This document shows, in pieces, positions 17,735 to 28,033 of a DNA stretch of 64,000 nt. The DNA comes from Ignavibacteria bacterium (GTDB lineage: Bacteria > Bacteroidota > Ignavibacteria > Ignavibacteriales > SURF-24), in the NCBI GenBank assembly GCA_025612245.1, contig JAAXKQ010000009.1, positions 1 through 64,000 on the forward strand, in the 5' to 3' direction. The notes under the pieces were generated by a model. It saw nothing but the letters and a program-made list of their open reading frames with translations, did not search any database and had not been told where the DNA came from. A program made the translations under genes and the position numbers. Each line of letters begins with the position of its first letter. Positions within the stretch are counted from its first letter, which is position 1.

Positions 17735-20413
17735 ATGCATAAATTCATCTCTATAATATCTTTGCTTCTGGCGCTTTTCGCCACCTCATCAGCCCAGAGC
17801 GGCTTTACAACCATTAAAGGAAAAGTTACCGATGAGAAAGGCGATGCGCTATCATTTGCCAACGTTGTACTGAAAGAAACCAACAACGGCTCCGTTACGG
17901 ATAATAACGGCAACTACAGCATTCTGGCAAAGCATGGCATTTACACAATTGAAGTATCCTTTGTTGGATACGATAAAGTCTCTGAAAAAGTCACTCTGGA
18001 AGGAAAAACGCTCGAAAAGAATTTCCGCCTTAAAAGCACCTCGTTTCTTATCGGGGGCATTGAGGTTGTAGCCAACAACGAGTTTATTCCTGTCAGGCCT
18101 GAGACAAAAACAACGGTTTCATCGGGTGAAATCGAGCACATACAGGCGGCAAGCCTGAATGACGTGATGAAACTGACGCCCGGAGTGGAAACCACTAACC
18201 CAACGCTAAACGGCGTCGAGAAGGCTACCATCAGGGGCGGCGACGCACTTGGCACACAGATCGTTCTGGACGGCATCCCCGTTACAAACAACGCAAACAT
18301 GCAGGTCGGAATTGGTTATTCAACGGCCAATAGCGGAATTGATCTAAGATCCATCCCGGCCGAGAATATAAAGGAAGTCGAAATCATTCGCGGCATTCCT
18401 TCAGCGCAGTACGGCGACCTGGCAGACGGCCTGATGATTGTAAAAACAAAGTCCACCGCAGAACCCTTCCGCGCAAAGTACAAGTATAATCCGCAGATTA
18501 ACGAGCTTAATTTCAGCGGCGGCCTGCCCTGGGGAGACTGGATCTTTAATACTAACCTGAACCTTGCCTCTTCAGACAGGGACATAAGAATTGAAGGAGA
18601 CGGGTATACCAGGATTGCCGGACAGGTATCAGCCGAAAGGGAAACCGGCGAGTACAGCCTTAAGAACATTTTTTATGTCACGCGTTCAATTGACGAAAGC
18701 AAGGAAAAACCCGAGTACGCTTCCAGAGAAGCCTGGTATAACAGGGACCTTAACCTCAAGTACACAGGTAATTTCAGCAGGACGTTCTCTTCATTCAGCA
18801 GCTTTAACCTGGATGTCTCAGCCTCATATACCAGGCAGAACTCACACAATCAGCAGATCGTCTCACGCGATAACGTCGTCATTACAGACCAGACTATGGA
18901 AGGAACCGTACCCGGAAGAATAGTATTCGGATCCTACCTGGGAGAAAAATGGATAAAAGGCGACGTATGGAACCTTTATGCCGATGCAAACTACAACTTC
19001 CGTTTCTTTACAGATGAGTTCCTTCACAGCTGGGTTGCCGGCATTAACTGGAGAGACGACTTCAATAAAGGCGCGGGAATTATCTTTGACCCCCTTTATC
19101 CTCCTTCGGCTACAATTCCTGCTCCGAGGCTGAGGAGCTACGACGAGCTTCCGCAGTATAACATCGTAAGCCTTTATGCAGAGGACAGGATCACAGGCAG
19201 GTTTATCAGACCCTTTACACTGCAGGTCGGGCTAAGATATGAAGTCTACCGCCCGGACGGGTTCGACATTAAAGGGCTATGGGGAAAGGGAGACCTGATT
19301 AAATCCTATAACGGAAGCTTCGCCAATCCGAGGATTAACTTTTCATTCAGTATTTCTGAAAACACACAGCTGCGCCTTAGCTACGGCGTAACCTCGAAGG
19401 CTCCGCCAATGGGAATGATATTTGCCCAACAGAAGTATTACGACATCGTAGACACGGTCTCTGTTGTTAACCCGGCATATGCCGACAGCAACTTTGCGCT
19501 TATTTCAACATACATACGCCCCCAGGCAAATGAATACCTCAAGGGCTACACACAGAAAAAGTACGAGGCCAGCCTTGACCAGCAGTTTACCTTTGGCGGT
19601 ATTACAATGACGGGATACTTCAATAACTCGGAGAACATGTTCCAGAGCTTGAATGAGCCAACTGTATTCTACAAGAAATCCTTTCCTTCGTGGCCGGACG
19701 AATCGCAGAGCTTTGTCAGGGATTCGGTGCTCGACAGCTATTCATCTTACCAGAACAATGCCTGGGAAAAGGTGCGCGGAATTGAACTTTCTTTCCGGAG
19801 CAGGAAGATACCTGTCATAAACACAATCTTTAAGTTCGACGCCTCGTACAGCTATCAGGAAGACGGAAGCCGAAACGGGTATTATTTCTCGACTGCCCGC
19901 TTCAGTGACGCACTTGGAATACGCGTTATACCAATGTATAACGATGTTGAGAATTTTAATAAAAGACTTCTTCTTAACTATCGTTTTGAAATCCAGACCA
20001 AGTCACTCGGGATGTGGATTACGCTTCACATTCAGCAGCTTGCAGTTGACATCGACGGAAGACGAAACTATGCAGATACTCTTGCAGTCGGATACTTTAC
20101 ACAGAAAGGCGAACTCATCAGAATTCCCGAGTCGGAAAGGGGCAGCGAAAAATACCTTCAGCTCAGGCGCAGCATTGAGTCCTTTGAGCTTAATGACGAG
20201 GACAGGCCGAACAAGTGGCTCTTGAACCTGAAGGTATCAAAGTCGCTCTGGGATGGCGCCTCGGTTTCTTTCTTTGTGAATAATTTCCTGAATAACCAGC
20301 CTTTATATAAAAGCAGAAGGCGTTCACCTGATTATCCGTCATACGAAAGAAGAAATCCAGATATATACTATGGCATTGAATTCAGTACTGCACTGGGAGG
20401 TACGGCAAAATGA
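17735..20413 (+). CDS. TonB-dependent outer-membrane receptor with CarboxypepD_reg domain
   Basis: This 892-residue protein has a signal peptide (to about 20, ATSSAQSG), a carboxypeptidase-regulatory-like beta-sandwich at about 25-105 (GKVTDEKGDALSFANV), a plug domain at about 115-235 (LNDVMKLTPGVETT, VLDGIPVTNNA, EIIRGIPSAQYGDLADG), then a long beta-barrel. The transport substrate is unknown. It is not a SusC, since it lacks the usual length and a SusD partner. The stop overlaps the ATG of the lipoprotein gene, and the outer-membrane barrel follows. The three look like one operon, so the lipoprotein is a likely partner for ligand capture at the cell surface. No strong Shine-Dalgarno sequence precedes ATG 17735. 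Confidence 0.9.
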   Translation: MHKFISIISLLLALFATSSAQSGFTTIKGKVTDEKGDALSFANVVLKETNNGSVTDNNGNYSILAKHGIYTIEVSFVGYDKVSEKVTLEGKTLEKNFRLKSTSFLIGGIEVVANNEFIPVRPETKTTVSSGEIEHIQAASLNDVMKLTPGVETTNPTLNGVEKATIRGGDALGTQIVLDGIPVTNNANMQVGIGYSTANSGIDLRSIPAENIKEVEIIRGIPSAQYGDLADGLMIVKTKSTAEPFRAKYKYNPQINELNFSGGLPWGDWIFNTNLNLASSDRDIRIEGDGYTRIAGQVSAERETGEYSLKNIFYVTRSIDESKEKPEYASREAWYNRDLNLKYTGNFSRTFSSFSSFNLDVSASYTRQNSHNQQIVSRDNVVITDQTMEGTVPGRIVFGSYLGEKWIKGDVWNLYADANYNFRFFTDEFLHSWVAGINWRDDFNKGAGIIFDPLYPPSATIPAPRLRSYDELPQYNIVSLYAEDRITGRFIRPFTLQVGLRYEVYRPDGFDIKGLWGKGDLIKSYNGSFANPRINFSFSISENTQLRLSYGVTSKAPPMGMIFAQQKYYDIVDTVSVVNPAYADSNFALISTYIRPQANEYLKGYTQKKYEASLDQQFTFGGITMTGYFNNSENMFQSLNEPTVFYKKSFPSWPDESQSFVRDSVLDSYSSYQNNAWEKVRGIELSFRSRKIPVINTIFKFDASYSYQEDGSRNGYYFSTARFSDALGIRVIPMYNDVENFNKRLLLNYRFEIQTKSLGMWITLHIQQLAVDIDGRRNYADTLAVGYFTQKGELIRIPESERGSEKYLQLRRSIESFELNDEDRPNKWLLNLKVSKSLWDGASVSFFVNNFLNNQPLYKSRRRSPDYPSYERRNPDIYYGIEFSTALGGTAK

Positions 20414-21618
20414 AAATAAATTCAATTATGAAAAGAAAATTGTTGGCACAAAGGTTAATCGCGTTTTCCGCCCTAATTTTAGTACTCATTGTCTCCGGGT
20501 GCGACGGCCTTTCGGAAATGAAACCTTCCGCACTTGAAAGGGGGGCGGACTTTAAGATTGTGCTCGTTGATTCAAGCGGGTACATGCAGAAACTCTACGG
20601 CACAAACCGGGTTGCCAACGCTGCGGTAACGCTCAAATCAAATACGCTTGGAACTACATACCAGGCCACCTCAGACGCAGAGGGCGTGGTAAGCCTGAAA
20701 GGACTCATTTCCGATGAGTACCACATATCGGTAATAAGGCAGATGAGTCCCGATGAAATGGAACTGGTTACTGGCAATAAAGCCTACGGATACAAGCTTG
20801 TAAATAAGAAGGCCGGGACGATACACCTTAAGGCCGATTCTCCTGAGGCCGGCGAAGTTTATCTTGATCCGGTCTTCAGCGGTTCGGCTCTTTTGATCAG
20901 CGAGATTTATTCAAGCGGACCCTCTGGTTCAGGTAATTATTATCACGACAAGTATGTGGAGATATTCAACCAGAGCGATTCTACGGTTTACCTTGATAAG
21001 ATAATTGTTGCGCTCGTCTATAGCAGCAGCGTTAATGGGCTAAATTACGTAAATGACCCCGAGTACATACACAGCATAAATATCTGGAAATTCCCCGGAT
21101 CGGGGAAAGACTATCCCATCAGGCCCGGGCAGTTTGTGGTTTGCGCCGAGGATGCAATGGACCACAGGACAAACGCACCAAACTCGGTTGACCTGTCGCA
21201 TGCAGACTTTGAATTCTACAAGGATGACGCTCCGGACGTTGATAACCCCGCAGTGCCGAACATGGTAAGAATATTCCAGAACGCCGGAAACGACTGGCTA
21301 ATGGGGGGCGAACTGGGAGCAATTGTAATTGCGCGTATGGAAACAAAGGACCTTAAGACATACGACGACCAGATGCTAATTCCATATTCTGCCATACTCG
21401 ACGGTGTGGAATATATGAAGGACCCTTCGAAACTGGATAAGAAAATCCTGAACCGTTCCATTGACGCGGGAACCACCGGAGGCATCCAGTTCTATACGGG
21501 TAAATCCATGGAAAGAGTTATTATGAACCTTACGGGAGGATTTAAGCTTCTGGACAACAATAATTCATCGCTTGATTTCAGGGTTATCGATCACCCGACA
21601 CCCAAGTACCACTATTAA
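20410..21618 (+). CDS. Surface lipoprotein, DUF4876-like, partner of the TonB receptor
   Basis: This 402-residue protein has a lipoprotein signal (hydrophobic stretch ending VLIVSGC, Cys about residue 31). A domain at about 40-140 resembles a carboxypeptidase-regulatory/SpaA-like sandwich (VANAAVTLKSN, DAEGVVSLKGL). It is followed by a region starting SALLISEIYSSGP with KYVEIFNQSDSTVYLD, which resembles a lamin-tail-type beta sandwich. This arrangement matches what I recall of DUF4876 proteins found next to TonB receptors in Bacteroidota. The family assignment is from memory and unverified. The ATG overlaps the receptor's TGA by 4 nt. The role, probably ligand binding on the outer membrane, is inferred. 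Confidence 0.7.
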   Translation: MKINSIMKRKLLAQRLIAFSALILVLIVSGCDGLSEMKPSALERGADFKIVLVDSSGYMQKLYGTNRVANAAVTLKSNTLGTTYQATSDAEGVVSLKGLISDEYHISVIRQMSPDEMELVTGNKAYGYKLVNKKAGTIHLKADSPEAGEVYLDPVFSGSALLISEIYSSGPSGSGNYYHDKYVEIFNQSDSTVYLDKIIVALVYSSSVNGLNYVNDPEYIHSINIWKFPGSGKDYPIRPGQFVVCAEDAMDHRTNAPNSVDLSHADFEFYKDDAPDVDNPAVPNMVRIFQNAGNDWLMGGELGAIVIARMETKDLKTYDDQMLIPYSAILDGVEYMKDPSKLDKKILNRSIDAGTTGGIQFYTGKSMERVIMNLTGGFKLLDNNNSSLDFRVIDHPTPKYHY

Positions 21619-21633
21619 GAGAAGCGAAATAAT

Positions 21634-23166
21634 ATGAAGAATATAAAATATATTTTATCACTGCCCGTGCTGATACTGCTTATGACGAAAAACCTAAGCG
21701 CGCAGGAGTTATACAGCCCGGGGCAGTTTTTCAAAACTATTTTTGAATCAGGCAGCAACGTCAACTCCTATTATATTGGGGGGAACCCAGCATTCCTGAA
21801 ATGGGAAAACGAGAACAAAGAGCAGCTCCTTTCTATTCAGTCCTCTTACCAGAACGAAGACGGAGCTTTCCATAAGTTTATCGAGCCCGCTACCAACAGG
21901 CTCTACCAGGTGATGGCTACGGGAAGAAAGGACATTGATTCTTCGCAGGTCTTCAAGGGAAGCTTTGGCTTCGAGAGGCAGGAACGCCGTAACTGGAGCT
22001 GGCTTGTTACAAAGAATTATTCAATAATGAACCCGTTCCTCTTTGGCGACAGCACGACAGGCAATACTCATTATAACGGGATTATAATGAATGCACAGTA
22101 CGGAGCTGAGGTATGGAAGGGACTCCTTGCGGGCTTCGAAGTAAACTATGCGGTTGACCAGGGCTTAAAGGAAGTGGCCCCGAGGCCCACTTCGGACCAC
22201 CGCGATATAATGTTTAAACTCGGCCTGGGCTACCGGGTAACCGATAATCTGTCAATAGGTGCCGTGGGAAAATTCTACGACTACAATGAAGAGATAAGCT
22301 ATAAAGAGGATGAAGGGGCAGTTGCAAAGGAAATTTTACTCCTTAAGTTCAAAGGCTACGATTTTCCGTTTACAAACAAGAAGAAGACCGAAGAACGTTT
22401 CTCATACCAGAACGGAGCCTTCGGATACTTTACGGTTTCCTACAAAACTCCCGGCTTTTCCGTTGCAGCATACGCCGGAGGAGGCCTTGAGCAGCTTACG
22501 ATTAAAGAAGATGCGCTTGACCCGAGAAGGCAGGGCTACTGGAAGAATAGCACAGTTGAAGCGGCCCTGCAGTCTTCCATAGATTTAAGTAAGGATCTGA
22601 AACTGGGGCTTTACTATGAGTTCAAAAATGAAGACATGTGGGCAAGGCATCCGGAGTATGAGGTCCTTATGATGGAAAACAGTTCCCCGAGCCACCTCGT
22701 TGCCTCCGGGCTTCAGTACGTACTCAGTCCTGCTGCAACTCTTGGGCTTGAGGCCGGAGCTTCAAGACAGTCCTATGACTACAAGGATTACTACAGCGCC
22801 CTAAGCTGGGCAACGAAAGGAGTCGAGGCATTTGCCTCAGCCGGAGTTAATATGAGGTGGAGCAGGCTTTTCAGCACCTTTATCTCGTACCGCTTCAGCA
22901 ACTTTGCAGCCGACGACTCAAAGCTTACGGTTTCTGAGCCTTCAGCCTACTTTACGGACTACAGGCTGAAAGACATCGCTTTCTATCAGACTGATTTCAG
23001 GCAGCAGACCGGGAACTTCTGGCTTAGGGTTGAGCCCGGAACGTGGGGACTAATTAGCCTGAAAATATCCTACAGCAATAAAAAGGCAATGGACGACGTT
23101 GTATTCAGCAGCCTTAAAAGAGACGACTTTACTTCCTGCCTGGAGCTCAGGCTCAAGGTTTACTAG
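21634..23166 (+). CDS. Outer-membrane beta-barrel protein, possibly DUF6850-like
   Basis: This 510-residue protein has a signal peptide (to about 24, KNLSAQE). The rest is rich in aromatic and alternating residues typical of a large outer-membrane barrel, ending in the strand SCLELRLKVY. There is no plug or TonB box, so it is not a TonB receptor. It begins 16 nt after the lipoprotein gene and is surely co-transcribed with the receptor and lipoprotein. Bacteroidota loci with TonB receptor, DUF4876 lipoprotein and a DUF6850 barrel in this order fit the pattern, but the DUF6850 label is tentative. No enzymatic motif is visible. Confidence 0.65.
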   Translation: MKNIKYILSLPVLILLMTKNLSAQELYSPGQFFKTIFESGSNVNSYYIGGNPAFLKWENENKEQLLSIQSSYQNEDGAFHKFIEPATNRLYQVMATGRKDIDSSQVFKGSFGFERQERRNWSWLVTKNYSIMNPFLFGDSTTGNTHYNGIIMNAQYGAEVWKGLLAGFEVNYAVDQGLKEVAPRPTSDHRDIMFKLGLGYRVTDNLSIGAVGKFYDYNEEISYKEDEGAVAKEILLLKFKGYDFPFTNKKKTEERFSYQNGAFGYFTVSYKTPGFSVAAYAGGGLEQLTIKEDALDPRRQGYWKNSTVEAALQSSIDLSKDLKLGLYYEFKNEDMWARHPEYEVLMMENSSPSHLVASGLQYVLSPAATLGLEAGASRQSYDYKDYYSALSWATKGVEAFASAGVNMRWSRLFSTFISYRFSNFAADDSKLTVSEPSAYFTDYRLKDIAFYQTDFRQQTGNFWLRVEPGTWGLISLKISYSNKKAMDDVVFSSLKRDDFTSCLELRLKVY

Positions 23167-23207
23167 GAACTTTTATATATAACAGAACTAACTTGAAAAG
23201 AGGTAAA

Positions 23208-25415
23208 ATGAAAAAATCCATACTTATAATAATTATGCTTGTTTCAGCCTCCATCCTCCGGGCTCAAAGCTGGAAGGTGGTTTCATCGCCCGATCTGAAG
23301 CAGGCGGCAAGCGATATATACTTCGTTTCTGAAGACGAGGGCTGGATGTCGGCCGATTCAGGAGTGGTATATCATACCACAAACGGCGGACTGAACTGGA
23401 GCCTTCAGAATACAAACGTGGTAAAAAATCTCAAGAAGATTTTCTTTCTGGACAGTAATAACGGCTGGATCGGTACTGCCGATGGAAGCATCCTTATAAC
23501 CAAAGACGGCGGGAAGTCGTGGACCGAAAGCATTTTTGCCGGACTCGTACCCAATATAAAGTTTACATACTTTGATGCCATCTGCTTTACCAGCTCCACA
23601 AAGGGTTTTATAGTTGCAGGAAAGGACAAGGCTATCTACCTCTTTATGACTACTGACGGCGGCATGAACTGGGTAAAGAAAGACTCCCTGACCGGAACTG
23701 TATCGCAGAGGTGGTACGACATCTCCTTTGCAGACGCCAATAACGGCGTAATTGCCGGAGACAAAAAGACCAACATTAAATACACAACAGACGGGGGCAC
23801 TACGTGGAATTCTTCTCCCATTACAGACCAAATGTTCGGCGTAATTAAGTCGGTCAGATGGCTGAGTTCAAAGGATGTAGTCCTTATGGGCGAAGGCAAC
23901 GACTTTACCGGCCTACCGTGCCCGGTCTATAAATCCGCTGATGGCGGCAAGACCTGGGTCAAGAAAGCTACGGGTTCTTTCGACAGGGTAAAGGATTCAT
24001 ACTTTAAGAATTCCCTGGAAGGAATTTGCGCCGGCAGTAACGGCTTCAGCAAAATGTTCTATATGAAGACATCCGACGGCGGTGAGACGTGGACACCCCT
24101 TATGGGAAACTTCTCCGTTGGACTGCAGGCCGTTACGGGCTTTAATAACGTTCTCTATGCACTCGGAACGGACAACCATATCTTCAAATCCACAGACTTC
24201 GGTTCAACGTGGAGCATTTTTCCTATGAAAGCTCCTTCTGCAATATATGCCATTCAGTTTAAGGGTGGTAAAGGTTATGCCTTAAGCCGTTATAGCGACG
24301 TCTACAAAAATGAGGATGGTACGGGTAAGAGCTGGAACTTTGCCTCATCGGCAGGTGTCTGGGAGGGTTATTCCATGTCGTTTATTGACCCTTCGGTAGG
24401 ATTTGTGCTGAAAGAAAACAGGCACATCGTTAAGACTACAGACGGCGGCAAGACCTGGGTCTCAGTTCTGGATGCCGTGGACTACAACACCAAGAATAAG
24501 CTCGGAGGCATTGCGTTTCCGGACGCACAGACGGGATATGCATGGATGAGCTTAGATGACTATGCGCAGTATCACGTATTTAAGACGGCTGATGGCGGCA
24601 GTACGTGGAATGAAATTCTGAATATACCGGGACCGAGTATCATAGACGGCAGTATACAGTTTTTTGATGCCTCGACCGGAATAATTGCGGGCCCCAAGGG
24701 CTGGATTATTAGAACCACCGACGGCGGAACGAAGTGGGATACGGTTCAAGTAAGCAACGCTCCTTCTACACTTAAAGCTAGCGCCTTCCAGGAAGTGTGC
24801 ATAGCCGGGCAAAACGCCTGGGCAATTAGTGAAAAGGCAATTTATTTCTCTTCAGACAAAGGCGCTTCATGGAACTATATAGATCATGGAATTAAAAACA
24901 TCGATACAACTTTCTATACCGTTTCTTTCCGCAGTGACGGCACGGGGTATGTTAGCTGCTATGACGGATCAATACTCAAAACTACTGACTCGGGCAAAAG
25001 CTGGCAGTTGGATGAAAGCCTGAAGGGGAAATATCACTTTTACTCTTCTGCCTTTGATGAAAGCGGCAGGATATACTTTGGAACCTCGAACGGCTTGATT
25101 GTTACTCTTGAGGACCAGTTGGGAGTAGATGAGAAGGAAATTGCCAGCCCGAAGGGCTTTGCACTTGAACAGAATTTCCCGAATCCTTTTAACCCGGTAA
25201 CTTCAATAAGATTTACAATTCCGGTAGGCGGAATGGTAAGCCTTACGGTCTATGACATTCTTGGGCGCGAGGTAAGCGTTCTGGCTAGCGGCTTCTATAA
25301 GGCAGGTTCGCAGACCTTGAGCTTTGATGCCAGCAGGCTTTCAAGCGGAATTTACTATTACCAGTTAAAGGCTGGAGCTTTTACGCAGACCAGGAAAATG
25401 ACGGTTTTGAAATAA
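23208..25415 (+). CDS. Second secreted Ycf48-like propeller protein with type IX sorting domain
   Basis: This protein of about 735 residues starts at ATG 23208, which follows AAAAGAGGTAAA and opens a signal peptide (MKKSILIIIMLVSASILRAQ). An in-frame TTG 15 nt upstream is less likely. It has repeated Asp-box cores such as TNGGLNW, TKDGGKSW, TTDGGMNW and TADGGSTW, and a C-terminal type A sorting domain from about 650 (EQNFPNPFNPVTSIRF, SSGIYYYQL). It is a paralogue of the protein at 15497 in architecture, though the repeats differ. It lies 41 nt after the barrel gene with no terminator between, so it may belong to the TonB receptor operon. Its surface location is inferred from the sorting domain. 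Confidence 0.87.
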   Translation: MKKSILIIIMLVSASILRAQSWKVVSSPDLKQAASDIYFVSEDEGWMSADSGVVYHTTNGGLNWSLQNTNVVKNLKKIFFLDSNNGWIGTADGSILITKDGGKSWTESIFAGLVPNIKFTYFDAICFTSSTKGFIVAGKDKAIYLFMTTDGGMNWVKKDSLTGTVSQRWYDISFADANNGVIAGDKKTNIKYTTDGGTTWNSSPITDQMFGVIKSVRWLSSKDVVLMGEGNDFTGLPCPVYKSADGGKTWVKKATGSFDRVKDSYFKNSLEGICAGSNGFSKMFYMKTSDGGETWTPLMGNFSVGLQAVTGFNNVLYALGTDNHIFKSTDFGSTWSIFPMKAPSAIYAIQFKGGKGYALSRYSDVYKNEDGTGKSWNFASSAGVWEGYSMSFIDPSVGFVLKENRHIVKTTDGGKTWVSVLDAVDYNTKNKLGGIAFPDAQTGYAWMSLDDYAQYHVFKTADGGSTWNEILNIPGPSIIDGSIQFFDASTGIIAGPKGWIIRTTDGGTKWDTVQVSNAPSTLKASAFQEVCIAGQNAWAISEKAIYFSSDKGASWNYIDHGIKNIDTTFYTVSFRSDGTGYVSCYDGSILKTTDSGKSWQLDESLKGKYHFYSSAFDESGRIYFGTSNGLIVTLEDQLGVDEKEIASPKGFALEQNFPNPFNPVTSIRFTIPVGGMVSLTVYDILGREVSVLASGFYKAGSQTLSFDASRLSSGIYYYQLKAGAFTQTRKMTVLK

Positions 25416-25473
25416 TTTTTCCTGACTTCTTTATTCAATTTAATAAAAATTTCTACATATATTATTTTTCGGA

Positions 25474-27699
25474 ATGAAAATGAAATTACGTTTTATTGTT
25501 TTAACTTTTCTGTTATCTGCATTTTGCGCGCGCGCAGAGGTGATAATAAAAAAGCCGGTTAAGAAGAACCCTACTTCATTTGCCATTATTGTCGACAAGG
25601 TGACATATGACAGGATAGGAAGCGCAGTTGACACATACAGGGACGCCGTGGAAAATGACGGCCTTTCGGCTTATATACTCATAAACAACTGGAAGAATCC
25701 CGATGAAATCCGCTCCGAGATACTGAAGCTCTATAACAGCAAGCCTCAGCTCGAAGGGATTGTTCTTATTGGCGACATACCGATACCCATGGTAAGAAAC
25801 GCGCAGCACATGACTTCAGCCTTCAAGCTGGATGAAAATGCGGCCATGTATAAGTCCTCAGTCCCAACGGACAGGTTTTATGACGATTTCGACCTGAAGT
25901 TTAAGTACATAAGTCACGACACGCTGCACACACTCTGTTACTATTATTCACTCTTGCCGGACTCACCGCAGAGGGTAAGCAAGGATATTTACAGCGGGCG
26001 CATCAAGGCTCCGGTCGAGGACGATTCTAAGTATGAAATAATTAAGGACTATCTTCTTAGGGTCTCCGAGCAGAAGAAAAAGCAAAACCTGCTCGATAAG
26101 ATGCTCGTCTTTACCGGTCACGGCTACAACTCGCAGGCTCAGACCGCCTGGAGTGATGAAAACCTGGCCTTGCGCGAACAGTTGCCATGGCTTTATGACA
26201 ACACGGGCGGAAAGCTGAAAAAACTCAATTTCAGCATGAGTACGGAAATGAAAGAGATTCTTCTTTCAGAGCTTCAGCAGCCAGGACTGGATATGGCTGT
26301 TTTTCACGCGCATGGGGAAATTGACAGGCAGTACCTTATAGACTATCCAAATCCTTCAAACCCCAGCGGACAGATTGAATCCGTAAAGCTTTATTTAAGG
26401 AGCAAGCTCAGGAGTGCAAAAAGAAGGAAGATGTCGATCGACGAGGGAAAGAAATACTTCGTAAAACAGTATGACGTTCCCGAACGGTGGATGGAAAATG
26501 CATTCTCGGATTCTCTGCAGAAGGCCGATTCACTCCTGGATTACAGCCTGGACCTTCACGTCGAGGACGTTAAAAATATCGCCCCAAGCCCTGAACTGGT
26601 AATTTTTGACGAATGCTTTAACGGCTCATTTCACCACAGTCCATATATTTCTGGCGAATATGTCTTTGGAAAAGGGCAGACAGTTGCAGGCATTGCAAAC
26701 ACTACAAATGCCCTTCAGGACCAGTGGATAGACTCTTTTATGGGTCTTTTAGGCTACGGACTGAGGTTCGGGCAGTGGCACAGGATGGATAACCTTCTGG
26801 AAAGCCACCTGATTGGCGATCCCACGTTCCATTTCAGCCCTGTTGTTGACAAAGACTTAAGCCGTACGATAGTTCTCAAGGCAAAGGACGTGAAATTCTG
26901 GGAGAAGATGAGTAAAAGCGGAGATGTTAACCTACGCTCCCTGGGTATATATATGATGTTTAAGAACCTGGGGTCAAAATATGAGAAGGAACTTGTAAAT
27001 ATTTATAAGAAGGATGCTTCGTTTAACGTGAGGATGCACGCACTTGAGGCCCTTGCCGTATTGAACAGCCCTGCCTTTGAAGATATTCTTAAGATATCAA
27101 TTAACGATCCTTACGAGTTAATAAGAAGAATATCGGCAGAATGGATGGGCAAGGTAGGAAAGAAGGAATACGTGCCTTTGATGGTAAAGCAGATGTTTGA
27201 GGATGAATCCGAAAGGGTATCCTACAACGCCAAGTCAAACGTTGTTTTTATTGATCCTGACCTGGCATACAATGAATGCCTGAAGTACATAGAAAGCCTG
27301 CCTTCTACGGTAAACAAGGAAAAGATGAAGGATGGGATAAAAATTTCCATGTTAAATTCCTCAAAGTGGCTGAATGATGAATTGATTCCTAATGTAAAAA
27401 GTGATACTTTAGCGACCAAGCAAAAGCTGAAAGAGATTAGGACGTTCAGGAATTATAATTACATACAGGCACTGCCGGTCCTGCTTGGCATTATGGAAGA
27501 TAAAAAGGAGCCAAAAGAGATCAGAAAAGCGGTTCTGGAAGCTCTGGGCTGGTATGCATTTGCCTATAACAGGGATACGATTATTAAGGCCTGCGATGAG
27601 TTGATAAAGAGGGAAGATACGCCGGTTGAGGTAAAGGAAGAAGCTTTGCGGACTAAAAACAGGCTGCTTGAGGGCTACAGCAATCCGATTACCTCCTGA
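25474..27699 (+). CDS. Clan CD (gingipain-like) cysteine peptidase domain fused to HEAT repeats, copy 1
   Basis: This 741-residue exported protein has a signal peptide to about 21 (FCARAE). The N-terminal half contains LEGIVLIGDIPIPM and a probable catalytic pair: His280 in VFHAHGE after a hydrophobic strand, and Cys381 in VIFDECFNGSF. The C-x-N-G-x-F pattern resembles gingipain R. His216 in FTGHG is another candidate, but copy 2 lacks it. The His-Cys spacing of about 100 residues is much longer than in gingipains. Residues from about 460 are helical HEAT-like repeats (SFNVRMHALEALAVL, DPYELIRRISAEWMG). No type IX sorting domain is present, so a periplasmic location is likely. No propeptide boundary is obvious. 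The function is unknown. The start ATG 25474 is 58 nt after the propeller gene. Confidence 0.7.
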   Translation: MKMKLRFIVLTFLLSAFCARAEVIIKKPVKKNPTSFAIIVDKVTYDRIGSAVDTYRDAVENDGLSAYILINNWKNPDEIRSEILKLYNSKPQLEGIVLIGDIPIPMVRNAQHMTSAFKLDENAAMYKSSVPTDRFYDDFDLKFKYISHDTLHTLCYYYSLLPDSPQRVSKDIYSGRIKAPVEDDSKYEIIKDYLLRVSEQKKKQNLLDKMLVFTGHGYNSQAQTAWSDENLALREQLPWLYDNTGGKLKKLNFSMSTEMKEILLSELQQPGLDMAVFHAHGEIDRQYLIDYPNPSNPSGQIESVKLYLRSKLRSAKRRKMSIDEGKKYFVKQYDVPERWMENAFSDSLQKADSLLDYSLDLHVEDVKNIAPSPELVIFDECFNGSFHHSPYISGEYVFGKGQTVAGIANTTNALQDQWIDSFMGLLGYGLRFGQWHRMDNLLESHLIGDPTFHFSPVVDKDLSRTIVLKAKDVKFWEKMSKSGDVNLRSLGIYMMFKNLGSKYEKELVNIYKKDASFNVRMHALEALAVLNSPAFEDILKISINDPYELIRRISAEWMGKVGKKEYVPLMVKQMFEDESERVSYNAKSNVVFIDPDLAYNECLKYIESLPSTVNKEKMKDGIKISMLNSSKWLNDELIPNVKSDTLATKQKLKEIRTFRNYNYIQALPVLLGIMEDKKEPKEIRKAVLEALGWYAFAYNRDTIIKACDELIKREDTPVEVKEEALRTKNRLLEGYSNPITS

Positions 27700-28033
27700 A
27701 AAAGTTTAGTACAGTTTTAATTTTTTTTCTACTCACGATTACTACGTTCAATACCCCGGGATCCGGTCAAACGGGTTCCGGGAATAATAGACTTTCGCCG
27801 GGACTTTTCGCAAAACATAAAGCCAGCTAATCTCGAAAAACAATTGTGCAGGCATTGAGCATTTGGATAATATTAGCCAATAATAATTTTATAAATAAAA
27901 CCAAACATCCTTTTATGAACTAAAATCAAACTTTTATCAGATGGCATTCCAGTTGCGGTCTTTACACTGAGTGATTATGTATAAATATTAGCCGTGTTGA
28001 TATTTGATGATAAGACCAGGTAGAAAAGAGAAG
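27700..28033. other. Intergenic region between the two peptidase-HEAT genes
   Basis: 334 bp without a supported gene. It has a poly-T run at about 27719-27728 just after copy 1, and an imperfect GC-rich hairpin (CCCGGGATCCG / CGGGTTCCGGG, 27755-27782) without a T-tail. It probably carries a promoter for copy 2, but I cannot name one. The length suggests that copy 2 is regulated separately. Confidence 0.4.

Noticed and set aside
27755-27782. Terminator after peptidase-HEAT copy 1
   Set aside because: The stem is imperfect and no T-run follows, so it was left as a note within the intergenic entry.
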